Below are positions 18,561 through 27,450 of a stretch of 64,000 nucleotides of DNA, one piece after another. Origin of the DNA: Paenibacillus sp. FSL R7-0273 (GTDB lineage: Bacteria; Bacillota; Bacilli; Paenibacillales; Paenibacillaceae). Every line of letters starts with the position of its first letter. Positions within the stretch are counted from its first letter, which is position 1. The stretch is from NCBI RefSeq assembly GCF_000758625.1, contig NZ_CP009283.1, forward strand, positions 2,615,501-2,679,500. The letters run 5' to 3'. The translations under genes and the position numbers were made by a program. The notes below the pieces were generated by a model. It was not told where the DNA came from. It did not search any database and worked only from the letters and a program-made list of their open reading frames with translations.

Positions 18561-19132
18561 TAGAACTTTGGCCGAAAATAAAGGGGAAAATCCCTTTAAT
18601 GAACCGGAAAATAGGTGAGTTAACCAAGAATAAAGGGAAAAATCCCATTAATGAGCCGAAAAGTAGGTGAGTTAGCCAAGAATAAAGGGAAAAATCCCAT
18701 TAATGAGCCAAAAAGTAGGTGAGTCAACCGAGAACAAAGGGAAAAATCCCTCTAATGAGCCGAAAAGTAGGTGAGTTAGCTAAGAACAAAGGGAAAAATC
18801 CCTTTAACGAGCCGAAAAATAGGTGAGTTGACCAAGAATAAAGGGAAAAATCCCATTAATGAGCCAAAAAGTAGGTGAGTCAACCGAGAACAAAGGGAAA
18901 AATCCCTCTAATGAGCCGAAAAGTAGGTGAGTTAGCTAAGAACAAAGAGAAAAATCCCTTTATCGAGCCGAAAAATAGGTGAGTTAGCCAAGAATAAAGG
19001 GAAAAATCCCATTAATGAGCCAAAAATTAGGTGAGTCAACCGAGAACAAAGGGAAAAATCCCTCTAATGAGCCGGAAAGTAGGTGAGTTAGCTAAGAGCA
19101 AAGGGAAAAATCCCTTTAATGACCCCAAAAGT
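18561..19132. repeat. 52-bp tandem array with 156-bp higher-order period
   Basis: AGGTGAGT recurs at 18613, 18665, 18717, 18769, 18821, 18873, 18925, 18977, 19029 and 19081, exactly every 52 bases, with a degenerate extra unit before. Each unit contains GGGAAAAATCCC, often extended to AAAGGG...CCCTTT, so each can form a small hairpin. Three unit types (GTTAGCCAAGAATAAA / GTCAACCGAGAACAAA / GTTAGCTAAGAACAAA) recur in the order A-B-C three times, giving a 156-bp higher-order repeat. Because 52 is not a multiple of 3, it cannot encode a regular peptide repeat. Confidence 0.92.
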
Positions 19133-19376
19133 AGCAATATTGTCCCATGCAATCTATCGGCTCACAATAGCTCACAATAGCCGGAAGGTCCCCTTAATGA
19201 TACAGATGCGGCCCGTCAGCCAGCACTTATCTGAACATTGGCGGCCGAAACCTTACACATCATCCACTCCTCAATTCCATTCTAACTCCAACTCCAACTC
19301 CCAGCTTCTGATCCCCTAGCCACCCGATCTACCATCCAGCCGTTCTATCAGCCACCCATCCAACCATCCACAACCC
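19133..19376. other. spacer without recognisable features
   Basis: CACAATAGCT and AACTCC words are briefly repeated (CTCACAATAG twice; AACTCC three times). I see no gene, promoter or clear terminator here. Confidence 0.4.
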
Positions 19377-20519
19377 TCACTTCCGCCCCCGGATAACCGG
19401 CTTCACAGCAACAATGGTGATGCCTTTTCCTTTATCCTTTCCCGTATCCTTGTCTTTCTCCTCAGGCCCTCCCGGAGGGCGCGGCGGGGGAGACAGGGGT
19501 GCGCGCAGCAGCATGCTGACCCAGACCAGGGCCAGTGCGCCGAAGATCGGGTAAAATAATCCGAGCAGCGAGCTGAAGCCGAACTGGCTGAACAGATAGC
19601 AGAACAGCATCAGCAGAGGGGTTACGAGTGTAGGTGCAACCGGAAGGCGCTGCTGGAGCTGGACGCTGACCCCATAGATATTGGCGACGAAGGTGCTGAA
19701 GATTTCCAGGAAGATCAGCAGCAGGTAGATCATCTGCACGATGGAGCCAAGACGGAAGGCGATGCTGCCCATCGGCACCTCGTATTGCAGGATGCCCGGC
19801 ATCTGTGAGCTCATGGCAAAATGTGCGGCAAGCAGCATGAATCCTATGCCGATACCGCCTAGTATGCCGCCGCGCACCAGTACCTGTTCGTCCTCGGTAT
19901 GGCGGGCGAGCGGGACCAGCACGGCCTGGGCCATCCCGAGGTTGAAGGCGGTATACAGCAGCGGTGACATCCAGGCGCTGAAGGTGCTATGGTCTGTGTG
20001 CAGGAACAGGAACCGCTCCGCTCCGGGGAGTCCGAATGTATTAAAAATAATGATAAGCGACAGAGTAAGCATCAGCGGCACAACCAGGCTGTTAAGCTGC
20101 ATAATGCCCGAAATCCCGCGCTTCAGCAGGAAGAATGATCCAATCAGTGTGATTAGCAGCCCTGCCTGATAAGGAAGGCCGAGATGCTCCTGAAAAATAG
20201 CCCCGGCCCCGGCCAGCATAATGCTGTTGACCCCGATCAGGATAACCATGGTGAACAGGCTGATGCGGCTGCCCGTTTTTTCGCCGAACAGATGGCGGTT
20301 AAAGTCCTCATAGGAATCGGCTCCCGCCCGGCGGGCAATCACCATCATTTTGGTGCCGAGCCAGATGAACAGCGCCGCCGACAGCATAATGGTCAGCAGA
20401 GCCCAGTGGCCGTACCGGGTAAAAAAACGCAGAATCTCCTGGCCTGTCGCGAACCCGGCGCCGACAATCGTTCCGATATAGGTGAAAGCAATCTGCAGTG
20501 TACGGACATACGATTTCAT
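19377..20519 (-). CDS. ykvI: YkvI-type integral membrane protein
   Basis: This polytopic membrane protein of about 380 residues and ten or so helices begins TLQIAFTYIGTIVGAGFATGQEIL, the characteristic first-helix break with Gly-rich GAGFATGQE typical of amino-acid transporter-like (APC fold) YkvI proteins. The last 35 residues are a charged cytoplasmic tail rich in Pro, Lys and Asp. AAGGAGTGA precedes the ATG. The transported substrate is unknown. The gene stands alone and is divergent from xpt. Confidence 0.85.
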   Translation of the reverse strand: MKSYVRTLQIAFTYIGTIVGAGFATGQEILRFFTRYGHWALLTIMLSAALFIWLGTKMMVIARRAGADSYEDFNRHLFGEKTGSRISLFTMVILIGVNSIMLAGAGAIFQEHLGLPYQAGLLITLIGSFFLLKRGISGIMQLNSLVVPLMLTLSLIIIFNTFGLPGAERFLFLHTDHSTFSAWMSPLLYTAFNLGMAQAVLVPLARHTEDEQVLVRGGILGGIGIGFMLLAAHFAMSSQMPGILQYEVPMGSIAFRLGSIVQMIYLLLIFLEIFSTFVANIYGVSVQLQQRLPVAPTLVTPLLMLFCYLFSQFGFSSLLGLFYPIFGALALVWVSMLLRAPLSPPPRPPGGPEEKDKDTGKDKGKGITIVAVKPVIRGRK

Positions 20520-20698
20520 AGCTTCACTCCTTATGTACTGTGATTATAAAAATGGGCTGTGCCCGCCGGATTGCCTTGTGCAGTCCATATAGTACAGGTT
20601 ATGATGATAGCCAGAGGGACATGACTTCCGTGCTGGTGAAATGAACGGTTACGCATGCGGAATGTCTGGAATTATTAAGGTAATGGAGGTACTAAGTC

Positions 20699-21271
20699 AT
20701 GGAAGTATTGAAACAGCGGATTTTAGAGGAAGGGGTCGTCCTTTCGGATCAGGTGCTGAAGCTGGATGCCCTGCTCAACCATCAGGTTGATCCGATCCTG
20801 ACGATGGAAATGGGACGGGAGTTTGCCGGGAGATTTGCGGATGCAGGCATTACGCGGGTGGTTACCGTAGAATCCTCGGGTATTGCCGTGGCGTTTGCCA
20901 CCGCTCTGGAGATGAAGGTGCCGCTTGTATTCGCCCGCCGCAAAAAAACACTGCTCGCCGATCCGGATGCCCTGTGTGAACGGGTACCGTCATTTACAAA
21001 AGGGATTGTTACCGACATCATGCTGTCGCGGCAATATATTTCAGCGCAGGATAAGGTTCTGTTTATTGATGATATTATTGCGAACGGTGATGCTGCGCGC
21101 GGACTGATCAAAATCATCCAGCGCTCCGGTGCGGAGCTTGCCGGAATGGGCGTGGTTGTCGAGAAGTGCTTCCAGGCTGGAGCGCGTACAATCAGGGATC
21201 AGGGCATCCGGCTGGAGTCGCTCGTCCGTATAGAATCGCTTGAAGACGGCAAGGTTCATTTTGCCGATTAA
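20699..21271 (+). CDS. xpt: xanthine phosphoribosyltransferase
   Basis: This purine salvage enzyme makes XMP from xanthine and PRPP. The 190-residue length, VTVESSGIAVAFATALEMKVPLVFARR and the PRPP-binding loop VLFIDDIIANGDAARGL are diagnostic. In B. subtilis xpt is followed by pbuX and preceded by a guanine riboswitch; here neither is visible. The 180 bases upstream show no purine-riboswitch core, and the next gene is unrelated. Regulation must therefore differ or rely on a repressor not visible here. Confidence 0.95.
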   Translation: MEVLKQRILEEGVVLSDQVLKLDALLNHQVDPILTMEMGREFAGRFADAGITRVVTVESSGIAVAFATALEMKVPLVFARRKKTLLADPDALCERVPSFTKGIVTDIMLSRQYISAQDKVLFIDDIIANGDAARGLIKIIQRSGAELAGMGVVVEKCFQAGARTIRDQGIRLESLVRIESLEDGKVHFAD

Positions 21272-21376
21272 ACCGGTGACAATTATAGGAACATAGCCTA
21301 TTTTTAAAACAACTTCTTTTCACCCTATAAGTTTTCCTTTATAATAAGGATTAGACATAGGAGAGGAGGCGTCACA

Positions 21377-21694
21377 ATGGGGAAAGAACCGGTGACAGAG
21401 CAATTTTTTATTGATAAATTAACCGAGGCCAAGGATCATTTCGAGCGTGCGCTGGATTGTAAACACACAGAGTTCGACGATCTGTATCCCTATATGATTG
21501 AACATCCTCAATTTTTCTGGTACAAACGTTATGTTGCATGGTCAGAGCTGTTGACAATCACTAGCTTATGCCAAGAGCTGGAATTCGACTGGAAACAGAA
21601 TTTCACAGATAATCAGGTTGAATATCTGGAGCAACGTGTGATGTCCGCTAAAGTTCTTGACTTCTGGTTTGAGAAGAATGAAGCGCTGATATAG
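21377..21694 (+). CDS. conserved hypothetical protein, 105 residues
   Basis: The start ATG is preceded by AGGAGAGGAGGCG. The product is acidic with many aromatic residues (FFWYKRYVAWSELL) and appears all-helical. It contains a single Cys pair but no metal motif, signal peptide or membrane segment. I do not recognise the family. A strong terminator follows, so it is transcribed alone or with xpt. Confidence 0.7.
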   Translation: MGKEPVTEQFFIDKLTEAKDHFERALDCKHTEFDDLYPYMIEHPQFFWYKRYVAWSELLTITSLCQELEFDWKQNFTDNQVEYLEQRVMSAKVLDFWFEKNEALI

Positions 21695-21712
21695 GATCTT
21701 AGTTAAGCAATC

Positions 21713-21748
21713 AAGACCCAAATGGAATCTCATTTGGGTCTTTTTTTG
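21713..21748 (+). terminator. rho-independent terminator
   Basis: GACCCAAATG pairs perfectly with CATTTGGGTC, followed by seven or more T. Confidence 0.92.
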
Positions 21749-21781
21749 AATAGGACAAGCTAATGGAAAGGAGGGATGGCC

Positions 21782-22000
21782 ATGATCAGTGATGAACAGC
21801 TGGATGCCTACCGCATATCGGGAGAGAAGGTGCGCGTCATCCGTGACGCTATTGAGAGTAATGACGTAAGAGGCATCATTCTGGCATGGAATGATACCCA
21901 GGTGATGGTACGCCGTCCTAATAAGCATGTTGTTAAGCTGGACCGTAATTATGTATTTCAGCCATACAAGGAGCCTCGTAAAGGTCTGGATGATCTGTAG
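21782..22000 (+). CDS. conserved hypothetical protein, 72 residues
   Basis: AAAGGAGG lies seven bases before ATG 21782; the earlier in-frame ATG at 21776 is too close to it. The predicted fold is mostly beta (RGIILAWNDTQVMVRRPNKHVVKLDRNYVFQPY), resembling a small SH3-like or Sm-like barrel. The basic NKHVVKLDR strand could contact nucleic acid, which is only inference. The family is not named. It converges with the next gene through a shared terminator. Confidence 0.72.
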   Translation: MISDEQLDAYRISGEKVRVIRDAIESNDVRGIILAWNDTQVMVRRPNKHVVKLDRNYVFQPYKEPRKGLDDL

Positions 22001-22018
22001 GTAAAATAATAAAAAGAG

Positions 22019-22053
22019 CAGAGCCCCTGTCCGGGAAACGGATAGGGGCTCTG
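22019..22053. terminator. bidirectional hairpin terminator
   Basis: CAGAGCCCCT..CCG pairs with CGG..AGGGGCTCTG between converging genes. T runs are weak on the + side; A-rich sequence before the stem serves the minus strand. Confidence 0.7.
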
Positions 22054-22070
22054 TTGCAATCTAAAGGGCT

Positions 22071-22526
22071 TCAGATGGACATTGCCATCTGTTCAACGCT
22101 TTCGCTCTTGGGCAGAACAGCAAGCTCGGGATTCAGCCCGAGATAAGCACGCATGCGCTGCATCATCTCGTTGCGGAAGCCGGGCCACTGGATATTGATC
22201 TCGCCGGTATATCCCCGGCAGGCATAAGAGGCTTCCACACCACGCTGATCCTGGCGGATGGTGGTAATCTTCAGATTGTGGGAGGACAGCTCGCGGGTTA
22301 CCTCCTGCAGCATCAGCGAAGTCTTCTTCGTTGCGCTTGTTACCAGCTCCATGTAGAGCTGAGGGGTCTTGAATAGTCCGCTCCTGCCGATTACACGGCA
22401 ATCGCGTTCAAATACTTTATGAATAAACGTCAGCAGCAGATAGCTTCTCACAAGGGACAGTTCGTCTTTGGTTATATCTTCAGGAATAATGGGTGTGTTA
22501 AGAGTAGTTCTGGTAGCAGTCGCCAT
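22071..22526 (-). CDS. conserved hypothetical protein, 151 residues
   Basis: ATG 22526 has GAGGTGA upstream (minus strand), so the longer frame to 22595 is rejected. The product has an amphipathic helical first half (DELSLVRSYLLLTFIHKVFERD) and a beta-rich second half (LKITTIRQDQRGVEASYACRGYTGEINIQWP). It lacks a signal peptide or membrane helix. I do not recognise the family; the layout suggests a small cytoplasmic regulatory or stress protein, but nothing in the sequence proves this. Confidence 0.7.
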   Translation of the reverse strand: MATATRTTLNTPIIPEDITKDELSLVRSYLLLTFIHKVFERDCRVIGRSGLFKTPQLYMELVTSATKKTSLMLQEVTRELSSHNLKITTIRQDQRGVEASYACRGYTGEINIQWPGFRNEMMQRMRAYLGLNPELAVLPKSESVEQMAMSI

Positions 22527-22704
22527 ATAAATCACCTCATTTATAGTATGCGAACTTTTGTTCTTATTATACCTTAAATTTATAATGAAAAGCAATAATT
22601 ATCCAAAATTAATGAAAAGAAATGAAAAAGAAATAAGTGTTGACTCTCAGGTCTGTACATGGTAAGATCTATCTTGTGGCCGCGAAAGTGGCGCTGATAA
22701 ATAT

Positions 22705-22788
22705 GCGGTCGTGGCGGAATTGGCAGACGCGCACGGTTCAGGTCCGTGTGGTAGCAATACCGTGGAGGTTCGAGTCCTCTCGACCGCA
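22705..22788 (+). tRNA. tRNA-Leu (anticodon CAG)
   Basis: The acceptor stem GCGGTCG/CGACCGC has 7 pairs. The anticodon stem CACGG/CCGTG encloses TTCAGGT, giving anticodon CAG (Leu, CUG codons). A long variable arm (TGGTAGCAATACCG region) is typical of tRNA-Leu, and the T arm reads GAGG-TTCGAGT-CCTC. The CCA end is not encoded. Confidence 0.96.
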
Positions 22789-22796
22789 TCCTGTGA

Positions 22797-22836
22797 AGAA
22801 GACCCGTAAACGCTTAGGCGATGCGGGTCTTCTTTT
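22797..22836 (+). terminator. rho-independent terminator after tRNA-Leu
   Basis: AGAAGACCCG pairs with CGGGTCTTCT around an inner stem, followed by TTTTG. Confidence 0.85.
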
Positions 22837-22894
22837 GTTCTGGGCGGATGTACACTGATGACTGGCCCATCGTATGCAATCCTGTAATAAGTAC

Positions 22895-22923
22895 TTGACA
22901 CCAAGGCAGGAAGCCTTTATATT
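22895..22923 (+). promoter_or_regulatory. promoter of the ROK gene with a dyad in its spacer
   Basis: TTGACA at 22895-22900 and TATATT at 22918-22923 are 17 bases apart. The spacer holds AAGGC-aggaa-GCCTT (22903-22917), placed where a repressor would block RNA polymerase. Binding by the downstream ROK protein is a guess from position. Confidence 0.5.
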
Positions 22924-22976
22924 TGCACTTATTAAAAGAGTTATAATAACCTGCCGGGACACGAGGGGAGACTGCT

Positions 22977-24002
22977 ATGTCAATATCTCATAATACACAT
23001 CAGGTCAAACGGATCAATGTGGAGCTGGTGAAAAACAGCCTGAAGGCAACGGGAACCGGAACCAAGGCATCTGTTGCCGCAATGACGCAGCTGAGCGTAG
23101 CTACGTGCGGCAGTATTCTGAACGAGCTGGTCCGCAGCGGCGAGGTGCTGGAGCAGGAGCTGGAGGAGTCAAGCGGCGGGCGGCCTGCCAGACAATATAG
23201 GTTCAATGCAGATTATGCCTGTGTGCTCTGCCTGATGGTGAGGACTGAGGGCGGCCGGCATTCCGTATCCTACATAGTGGTTAATCTGACTGGGGACAGG
23301 CTGGATGAAGGGACCCGTGACTTTACCCGGATTGATGCGGATACAGTGGATCTGCTGATCGGAGAGCTGACCCTGAAGTACAGCAATATAAAGGCAGCCG
23401 GCATCGGCATACCGGGAGTCGCACACCGCGGGGTAATCGGCATCTGTGATGTGGCTGAGCTGGCCGGTGTCCCTTTGGGTGAGCAGCTCAGCGAGAAGTA
23501 CGATATGGATATCATTGTTGAGAATGACATGAATGCTACCGTATACGGTTTTTATCAGCTGCATAATCCGGAGGAGGACCAGCCGTTTGCCGTAGTCACC
23601 TTTCCCAAGAATCATTTTCCGGGAGCAGGCTTTATCGTAAACGGGCGGATGGTGTCGGGGATAACCAATTTTGCCGGAGAAATCTCGTACCTTCCTTCTG
23701 CATACACGCGGGTGGAGCAGCTTCAGCGGCTGCATAAGCAGGAGACCTTTATCCCCATGGCAGCTCAAATGCTGGCTTCGGTCATCACAATACTCAATCC
23801 GGTCTCGGTGGCCGTTACCGGCGAGCTGACAGACCCCTCGATGACGGAGGAGCTGCTTAACGGCTGTCTGCAGCATATTCCGCAAGAGCATATGCCTGCA
23901 CTGCTGATCAAAAATAACACACAGGAAGAATACATGACCGGCATAACCGCCCTTACGCTGGAGCGTCTGACATACCGGCTGCAGCTGGTTGAACGCAAAT
24001 AG
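22977..24002 (+). CDS. ROK-family transcriptional regulator
   Basis: This protein has an N-terminal winged helix (residues about 10-75, KASVAAMTQLSVATCGSIL, with GGRPARQYRF closing the wing) fused to a ROK sugar-sensing domain. The latter has the acidic EN-DMNATVYGF motif, but the usual zinc-binding CxCGxxGC motif is not visible, so this is a divergent member. It probably represses its own gene and the MFS transporter 75 bases downstream in response to a sugar-like ligand. The neighbouring N-acetyltransferase could be part of the same regulon. Confidence 0.88.
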   Translation: MSISHNTHQVKRINVELVKNSLKATGTGTKASVAAMTQLSVATCGSILNELVRSGEVLEQELEESSGGRPARQYRFNADYACVLCLMVRTEGGRHSVSYIVVNLTGDRLDEGTRDFTRIDADTVDLLIGELTLKYSNIKAAGIGIPGVAHRGVIGICDVAELAGVPLGEQLSEKYDMDIIVENDMNATVYGFYQLHNPEEDQPFAVVTFPKNHFPGAGFIVNGRMVSGITNFAGEISYLPSAYTRVEQLQRLHKQETFIPMAAQMLASVITILNPVSVAVTGELTDPSMTEELLNGCLQHIPQEHMPALLIKNNTQEEYMTGITALTLERLTYRLQLVERK

Positions 24003-24077
24003 TAACGGGCATCAAGCCCGGTCTGAATATTTAATCTGACCCTAATTAACATTCACATCTTTCAGGAGGCCTTCACG

Positions 24078-25316
24078 TTGAAACAGCGTACAACCCGGTT
24101 CAATAAAATATATGCTATGCAGCTGGTTACCATCTTTCTGGGCTTTATCATCTTCGGGATTTCGGAGAATATTAAAGGACCGGCCATACCCCGGATCCAG
24201 TTTGACTTTGCTTTGAACGAGGAGCAGCTGGGAAGCCTGCTGTCCCTGAATGCGCTGGGTTATCTCATTGCCTGCTCATTCACCGCTATATTAGTGCGTA
24301 AATTTGGAATTAAGGCAACAAGCATAATGTCGTTTGCTTCCATGCTGCTGTCCGGTATTTTTATCTTCATCTCCCATGCCTATCCGGCATTTGCCGCATC
24401 CTATTTCCTGATGTATATCGGCAACGGGATGCTGGAGATTGCCCTGGCTATTCTGGGGGCTCGTATTTTTGTCAAAAATGTCGGCACGATGATGAACCTG
24501 TCCCATTTTTTCTATGGACTAAGCTCGACAGTTGCCCCTCTCATTGCTACAGGGATGATGTCGGTTCAGGTATTCGGACATGTGCTGGACTGGCGCGGAA
24601 TGTATCTGGTGATGCTGTCGCTCTCTCTGCTGCCGATCCTCACGGCGCTGCGCAGCACTTTTCCGGGGGATGATATGCCCGCTGAACAGCGCACGCCTTT
24701 CAAGGAGCTGAGACGGGACCCGGCCTTGTGGTGGATGGTGCTGATTCTCTCCTTTGGCGTTGTGTCTGAGCTTGCTGTAGGCGGCTGGCTGGTTAATTTC
24801 CTGGAGAAGGCTTACCGCTGGGATACTGTTAAGGCTTCAGGACTGCTGTCTGTTTTCTTCCTGTTGTTCTCGGTCGGCAGACTTGTGCTGGGGCCGGTAA
24901 CTGACAAAATCGGCTTCACGCTGTCACTGATTATCTTCTCCGGCTTCTCGGCCATCTGTACCTTTGCAGCTCTTGCAGGCGGGGAGTCCTGGGCATTTCT
25001 GTTTGCTGCGGCAGGCCTCGGGATTGCGATGATCTATCCGACCGTTATGGCCTTCATTGCAAAGCGTTATCCTAATGGAAGCGACACCGCCATTACTTTT
25101 ACTGTTACAATGATGGGGCTGGGCAGTGTAATCGGTAACTATATCATCGGCTTTGTTATTGAGGCTGTGAAAAAGCTGTACGGCGTAAATGATCCGAATG
25201 CCCTGCTGCGCGGCCTGCAGGCAGGATACGGCTTTATCGGACTATGTGCCCTGCTGTGTGCCATATGCGGCTTTGTGCTGTACCGTTTTCTGAAGAAACG
25301 CGGAGAGCTGATCTAG
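24078..25316 (+). CDS. MFS transporter
   Basis: This 412-residue protein has 12 predicted membrane helices (first QLVTIFLGFIIFGI; the last group ends CALLCAICGFVLYRFLKK). A major-facilitator signature is seen as LLSVFFLLFSVGRLVLGPVTDKIGF, the second-half version of the GxxxDRxGR loop. A TTG start has AGGAGG upstream (24063 region). Its position behind the ROK regulator suggests sugar or sugar-derivative transport; the resemblance is to the FucP-like branch, but the substrate cannot be assigned. Confidence 0.88.
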   Translation: MKQRTTRFNKIYAMQLVTIFLGFIIFGISENIKGPAIPRIQFDFALNEEQLGSLLSLNALGYLIACSFTAILVRKFGIKATSIMSFASMLLSGIFIFISHAYPAFAASYFLMYIGNGMLEIALAILGARIFVKNVGTMMNLSHFFYGLSSTVAPLIATGMMSVQVFGHVLDWRGMYLVMLSLSLLPILTALRSTFPGDDMPAEQRTPFKELRRDPALWWMVLILSFGVVSELAVGGWLVNFLEKAYRWDTVKASGLLSVFFLLFSVGRLVLGPVTDKIGFTLSLIIFSGFSAICTFAALAGGESWAFLFAAAGLGIAMIYPTVMAFIAKRYPNGSDTAITFTVTMMGLGSVIGNYIIGFVIEAVKKLYGVNDPNALLRGLQAGYGFIGLCALLCAICGFVLYRFLKKRGELI

Positions 25317-25335
25317 ACAGAAGGGGGGAAGACCA

Positions 25336-26238
25336 TTGAAAATTGCAGCATTGGAACAGGAGAGCTTTGACGAGTTCCTCGGCTATTGCCGGCGGCACCG
25401 CAGTCAGCTTGATGATTCTTTTCTTATTGATGAGGAGCTGGCGGAGTTCAGGCTTAACGAAGAGAATCCAACCTATATCGCGGTAGATCCTCAGGGGAGG
25501 ATCGCAGGAGCGGCTTCGCTGATGCTGAATGATTACAGCCGCAGAGGACGGAAGGCACGGCTGCGGATTCTGCATGCCGAGGAAGAGGAACCGGTGGTAT
25601 ACCGGGAGCTGCTGCAAGCGGTTCTGCGACATGCGGCGGGAATGGATAAGCTGAATATTTTTGCGCCGGTTATGAATAAGGCTGAGGCTAACAAGCTTGC
25701 TGGCGCAGGTTTTACGGTGGAGCGGTATACTTATGTGCTCGAGCGTGACATTAAGGAATTGCCTGACATCGGTCAGCCGGAGCAATACGAGCTTAGGGCT
25801 TTTAAGCCAGGGGCAGATGAAGAGGTCTGGAGCGAGGTTAGAAATGCCGGCTTTGCCAGACTTCAGGGCAGTGAGACGCCGGTAACCCCGGAGATGGTGA
25901 AGGCTATGACTGCGGAGGCTGACTACATCGGGGGCGGTATGCTGCTGCTGTACCATGATGACAAGGCGGTCGGTATTGTACGCGGCTCGGACGATGATTA
26001 TGGCGGCGAGCGGGTGATGAGCATTGGTCCGCTGGCGCTTTTGCCGGAATATCAAGGGAAAGGGCTGGGCAGAGTGCTGCTGCGGGCGGCGCTGCAGGTG
26101 GCCCAGGCCAGCGGCTACAGCAAGAGCATCCTGTGCGTCAATGCGGAGAATGAACAGGCGAAGGCGCTGTACACCGGTGAAGGCTTCAGAGAAGCTGAGG
26201 CGTTGGCTTGTTATAAATATGATCTGAAGGCGGAGTAA
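25336..26238 (+). CDS. GNAT acetyltransferase, two-domain
   Basis: The TTG start follows AGAAGGGGGGAAG. There are two GNAT-like halves: the N-terminal half (residues 1-140) is degenerate, while the C-terminal half has the acetyl-CoA pyrophosphate loop in LLPEYQGKGLGRVLLRAAL and then the C-terminal NAENEQAKALYTGEGF motif. This tandem form resembles mycothiol-synthase-like and other Firmicute GNATs. The acceptor is unknown. It is close behind the MFS gene (19-base gap) and likely in the same operon. Confidence 0.87.
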   Translation: MKIAALEQESFDEFLGYCRRHRSQLDDSFLIDEELAEFRLNEENPTYIAVDPQGRIAGAASLMLNDYSRRGRKARLRILHAEEEEPVVYRELLQAVLRHAAGMDKLNIFAPVMNKAEANKLAGAGFTVERYTYVLERDIKELPDIGQPEQYELRAFKPGADEEVWSEVRNAGFARLQGSETPVTPEMVKAMTAEADYIGGGMLLLYHDDKAVGIVRGSDDDYGGERVMSIGPLALLPEYQGKGLGRVLLRAALQVAQASGYSKSILCVNAENEQAKALYTGEGFREAEALACYKYDLKAE

Positions 26239-26256
26239 CTGCTGCACTCACACAGA

Positions 26257-26292
26257 AAAGGTGCTTTCCTGTTATGGGAGAGCACCTTTTGT
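26257..26292. terminator. bidirectional terminator
   Basis: AAAAGGTGCT.TCC pairs with GGG.AGCACCTTTT between the converging GNAT and DUF2812 genes. Confidence 0.88.
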
Positions 26293-26295
26293 GCG

Positions 26296-27450
26296 TTAAT
26301 TCAGGCTGATCTTAAGCCGTCTGTAATACAGCCAGGTTCTGCTGACAAAGGAGCCGAAGATGATGACCGAGACAAGCATCAGCAGTATATTGGTAAGCCG
26401 CGCAGGATTGGCGCCATCACCGCCGGCACTGCCGATAAAGACTGTCAGATTCAGCGAATAAAGCAGCAGCATAGGCAGGAAAAGCAGAGTATAGTACATG
26501 GCAATTCTGCGTGCATGCTTCAGGCGGTGGAACGGATCGCTGTACATTTGCGGGGGCTCCTCACCCTGGTCATACTCCTTGCTCCATATCGTCCATTTGC
26601 GGGTGGAAAAAGAGGTGCTGAATCTGTTCTTCCAGCCAGCCGACCTGTGCAGCTCGAAATAGTCCGGGTCTGCGGCCAGCTGATAATCCGCATGATAATT
26701 CACCAGCCGCGGACTGCCTTTAATGAAGTAGAAAATCGTACCTAAACGCCCGACCTTGTACAGATTGTAGCCCCGGCGTTCCTGAGCCTCCAGCCATTTC
26801 TCCAGCCGGTCCGGGGAGTACATCCAGCCGAGCCTCAGCCGGACCGCCCTGCGTCCTGTTGACATATGCGGAGTCTCAACCTTCTGTGCCCGCCCGTTAT
26901 CACCGTAGAAGTGCCTGCTTTCGGCTCTAATCTTGTGCATGGAAATCAAGGCGGCTATAAGTAGCAGCAGAAGAGCGACACCAGCAAGCCCGGTAACCAG
27001 CCACATCGGGCTTTTCACAACGCGGACAGGTGTGCCGGTAATTACTGAAGCAGTAAGGAGAGTCAGCGGAATGATGAAGATGACGGCTGCATATACCGTA
27101 ATTCCTGTAAAGAACAGGGTATGGGTTCTGCTGCGCTTGAGCAGCTCCTTCCGGGACGGGTAAGCCTTGAGCGCCTCCGGCTGCCCGGGGTTAGTATATA
27201 CGGACCATTTTCCCTGCTGCAGATGCTTCCTCCAGCCCGCGGCGGCCATAGCTGCCGGAACTGCAGTATTGGCTGAGCGCTCATAACCAATCTGCCATGT
27301 CATATGAACGGGGGTGTCTTGGCGGAATGAAAATGTGCGGAGCCGCAGATTCCAGCCTGCAAGCATCCAGCCCTGAGCGGCCATTTCTGTTAACCAGGCT
27401 TCGGTCCGGTGTAAATCATAGCTCCAGAAGGGACGAAAGACGGTTTTCAT
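26296..27450 (-). CDS. DUF2812 membrane protein
   Basis: This 384-residue protein has two DUF2812-type cytoplasmic modules (MKTVFRPFWSYDLHRTEAWLTEMAAQGW and a second, WMYSPDRLEKWLEAQERRGYNLYK), each followed by a membrane-helix pair (about residues 112-135/150-172 and 325-345/355-375). It overlaps the PadR gene by 4 bases, the usual PadR-DUF2812 pairing in Firmicutes. The function is unknown; the pairing suggests it responds to envelope stress or a small molecule controlled by the repressor. Confidence 0.88.
   Translation of the reverse strand: MKTVFRPFWSYDLHRTEAWLTEMAAQGWMLAGWNLRLRTFSFRQDTPVHMTWQIGYERSANTAVPAAMAAAGWRKHLQQGKWSVYTNPGQPEALKAYPSRKELLKRSRTHTLFFTGITVYAAVIFIIPLTLLTASVITGTPVRVVKSPMWLVTGLAGVALLLLLIAALISMHKIRAESRHFYGDNGRAQKVETPHMSTGRRAVRLRLGWMYSPDRLEKWLEAQERRGYNLYKVGRLGTIFYFIKGSPRLVNYHADYQLAADPDYFELHRSAGWKNRFSTSFSTRKWTIWSKEYDQGEEPPQMYSDPFHRLKHARRIAMYYTLLFLPMLLLYSLNLTVFIGSAGGDGANPARLTNILLMLVSVIIFGSFVSRTWLYYRRLKISLN

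Noticed and set aside
18479..18670. 63-residue open frame after yhaN
   Set aside because: It enters the 52-bp satellite and lacks a credible ribosome site.
18561..19132. CRISPR array
   Set aside because: The whole 52-bp period is conserved with no variable spacers, and there are no Cas genes; it is a tandem satellite.
20520..20698. Purine riboswitch before xpt
   Set aside because: The conserved core loops and stems of the guanine riboswitch are not recognisable in this leader.
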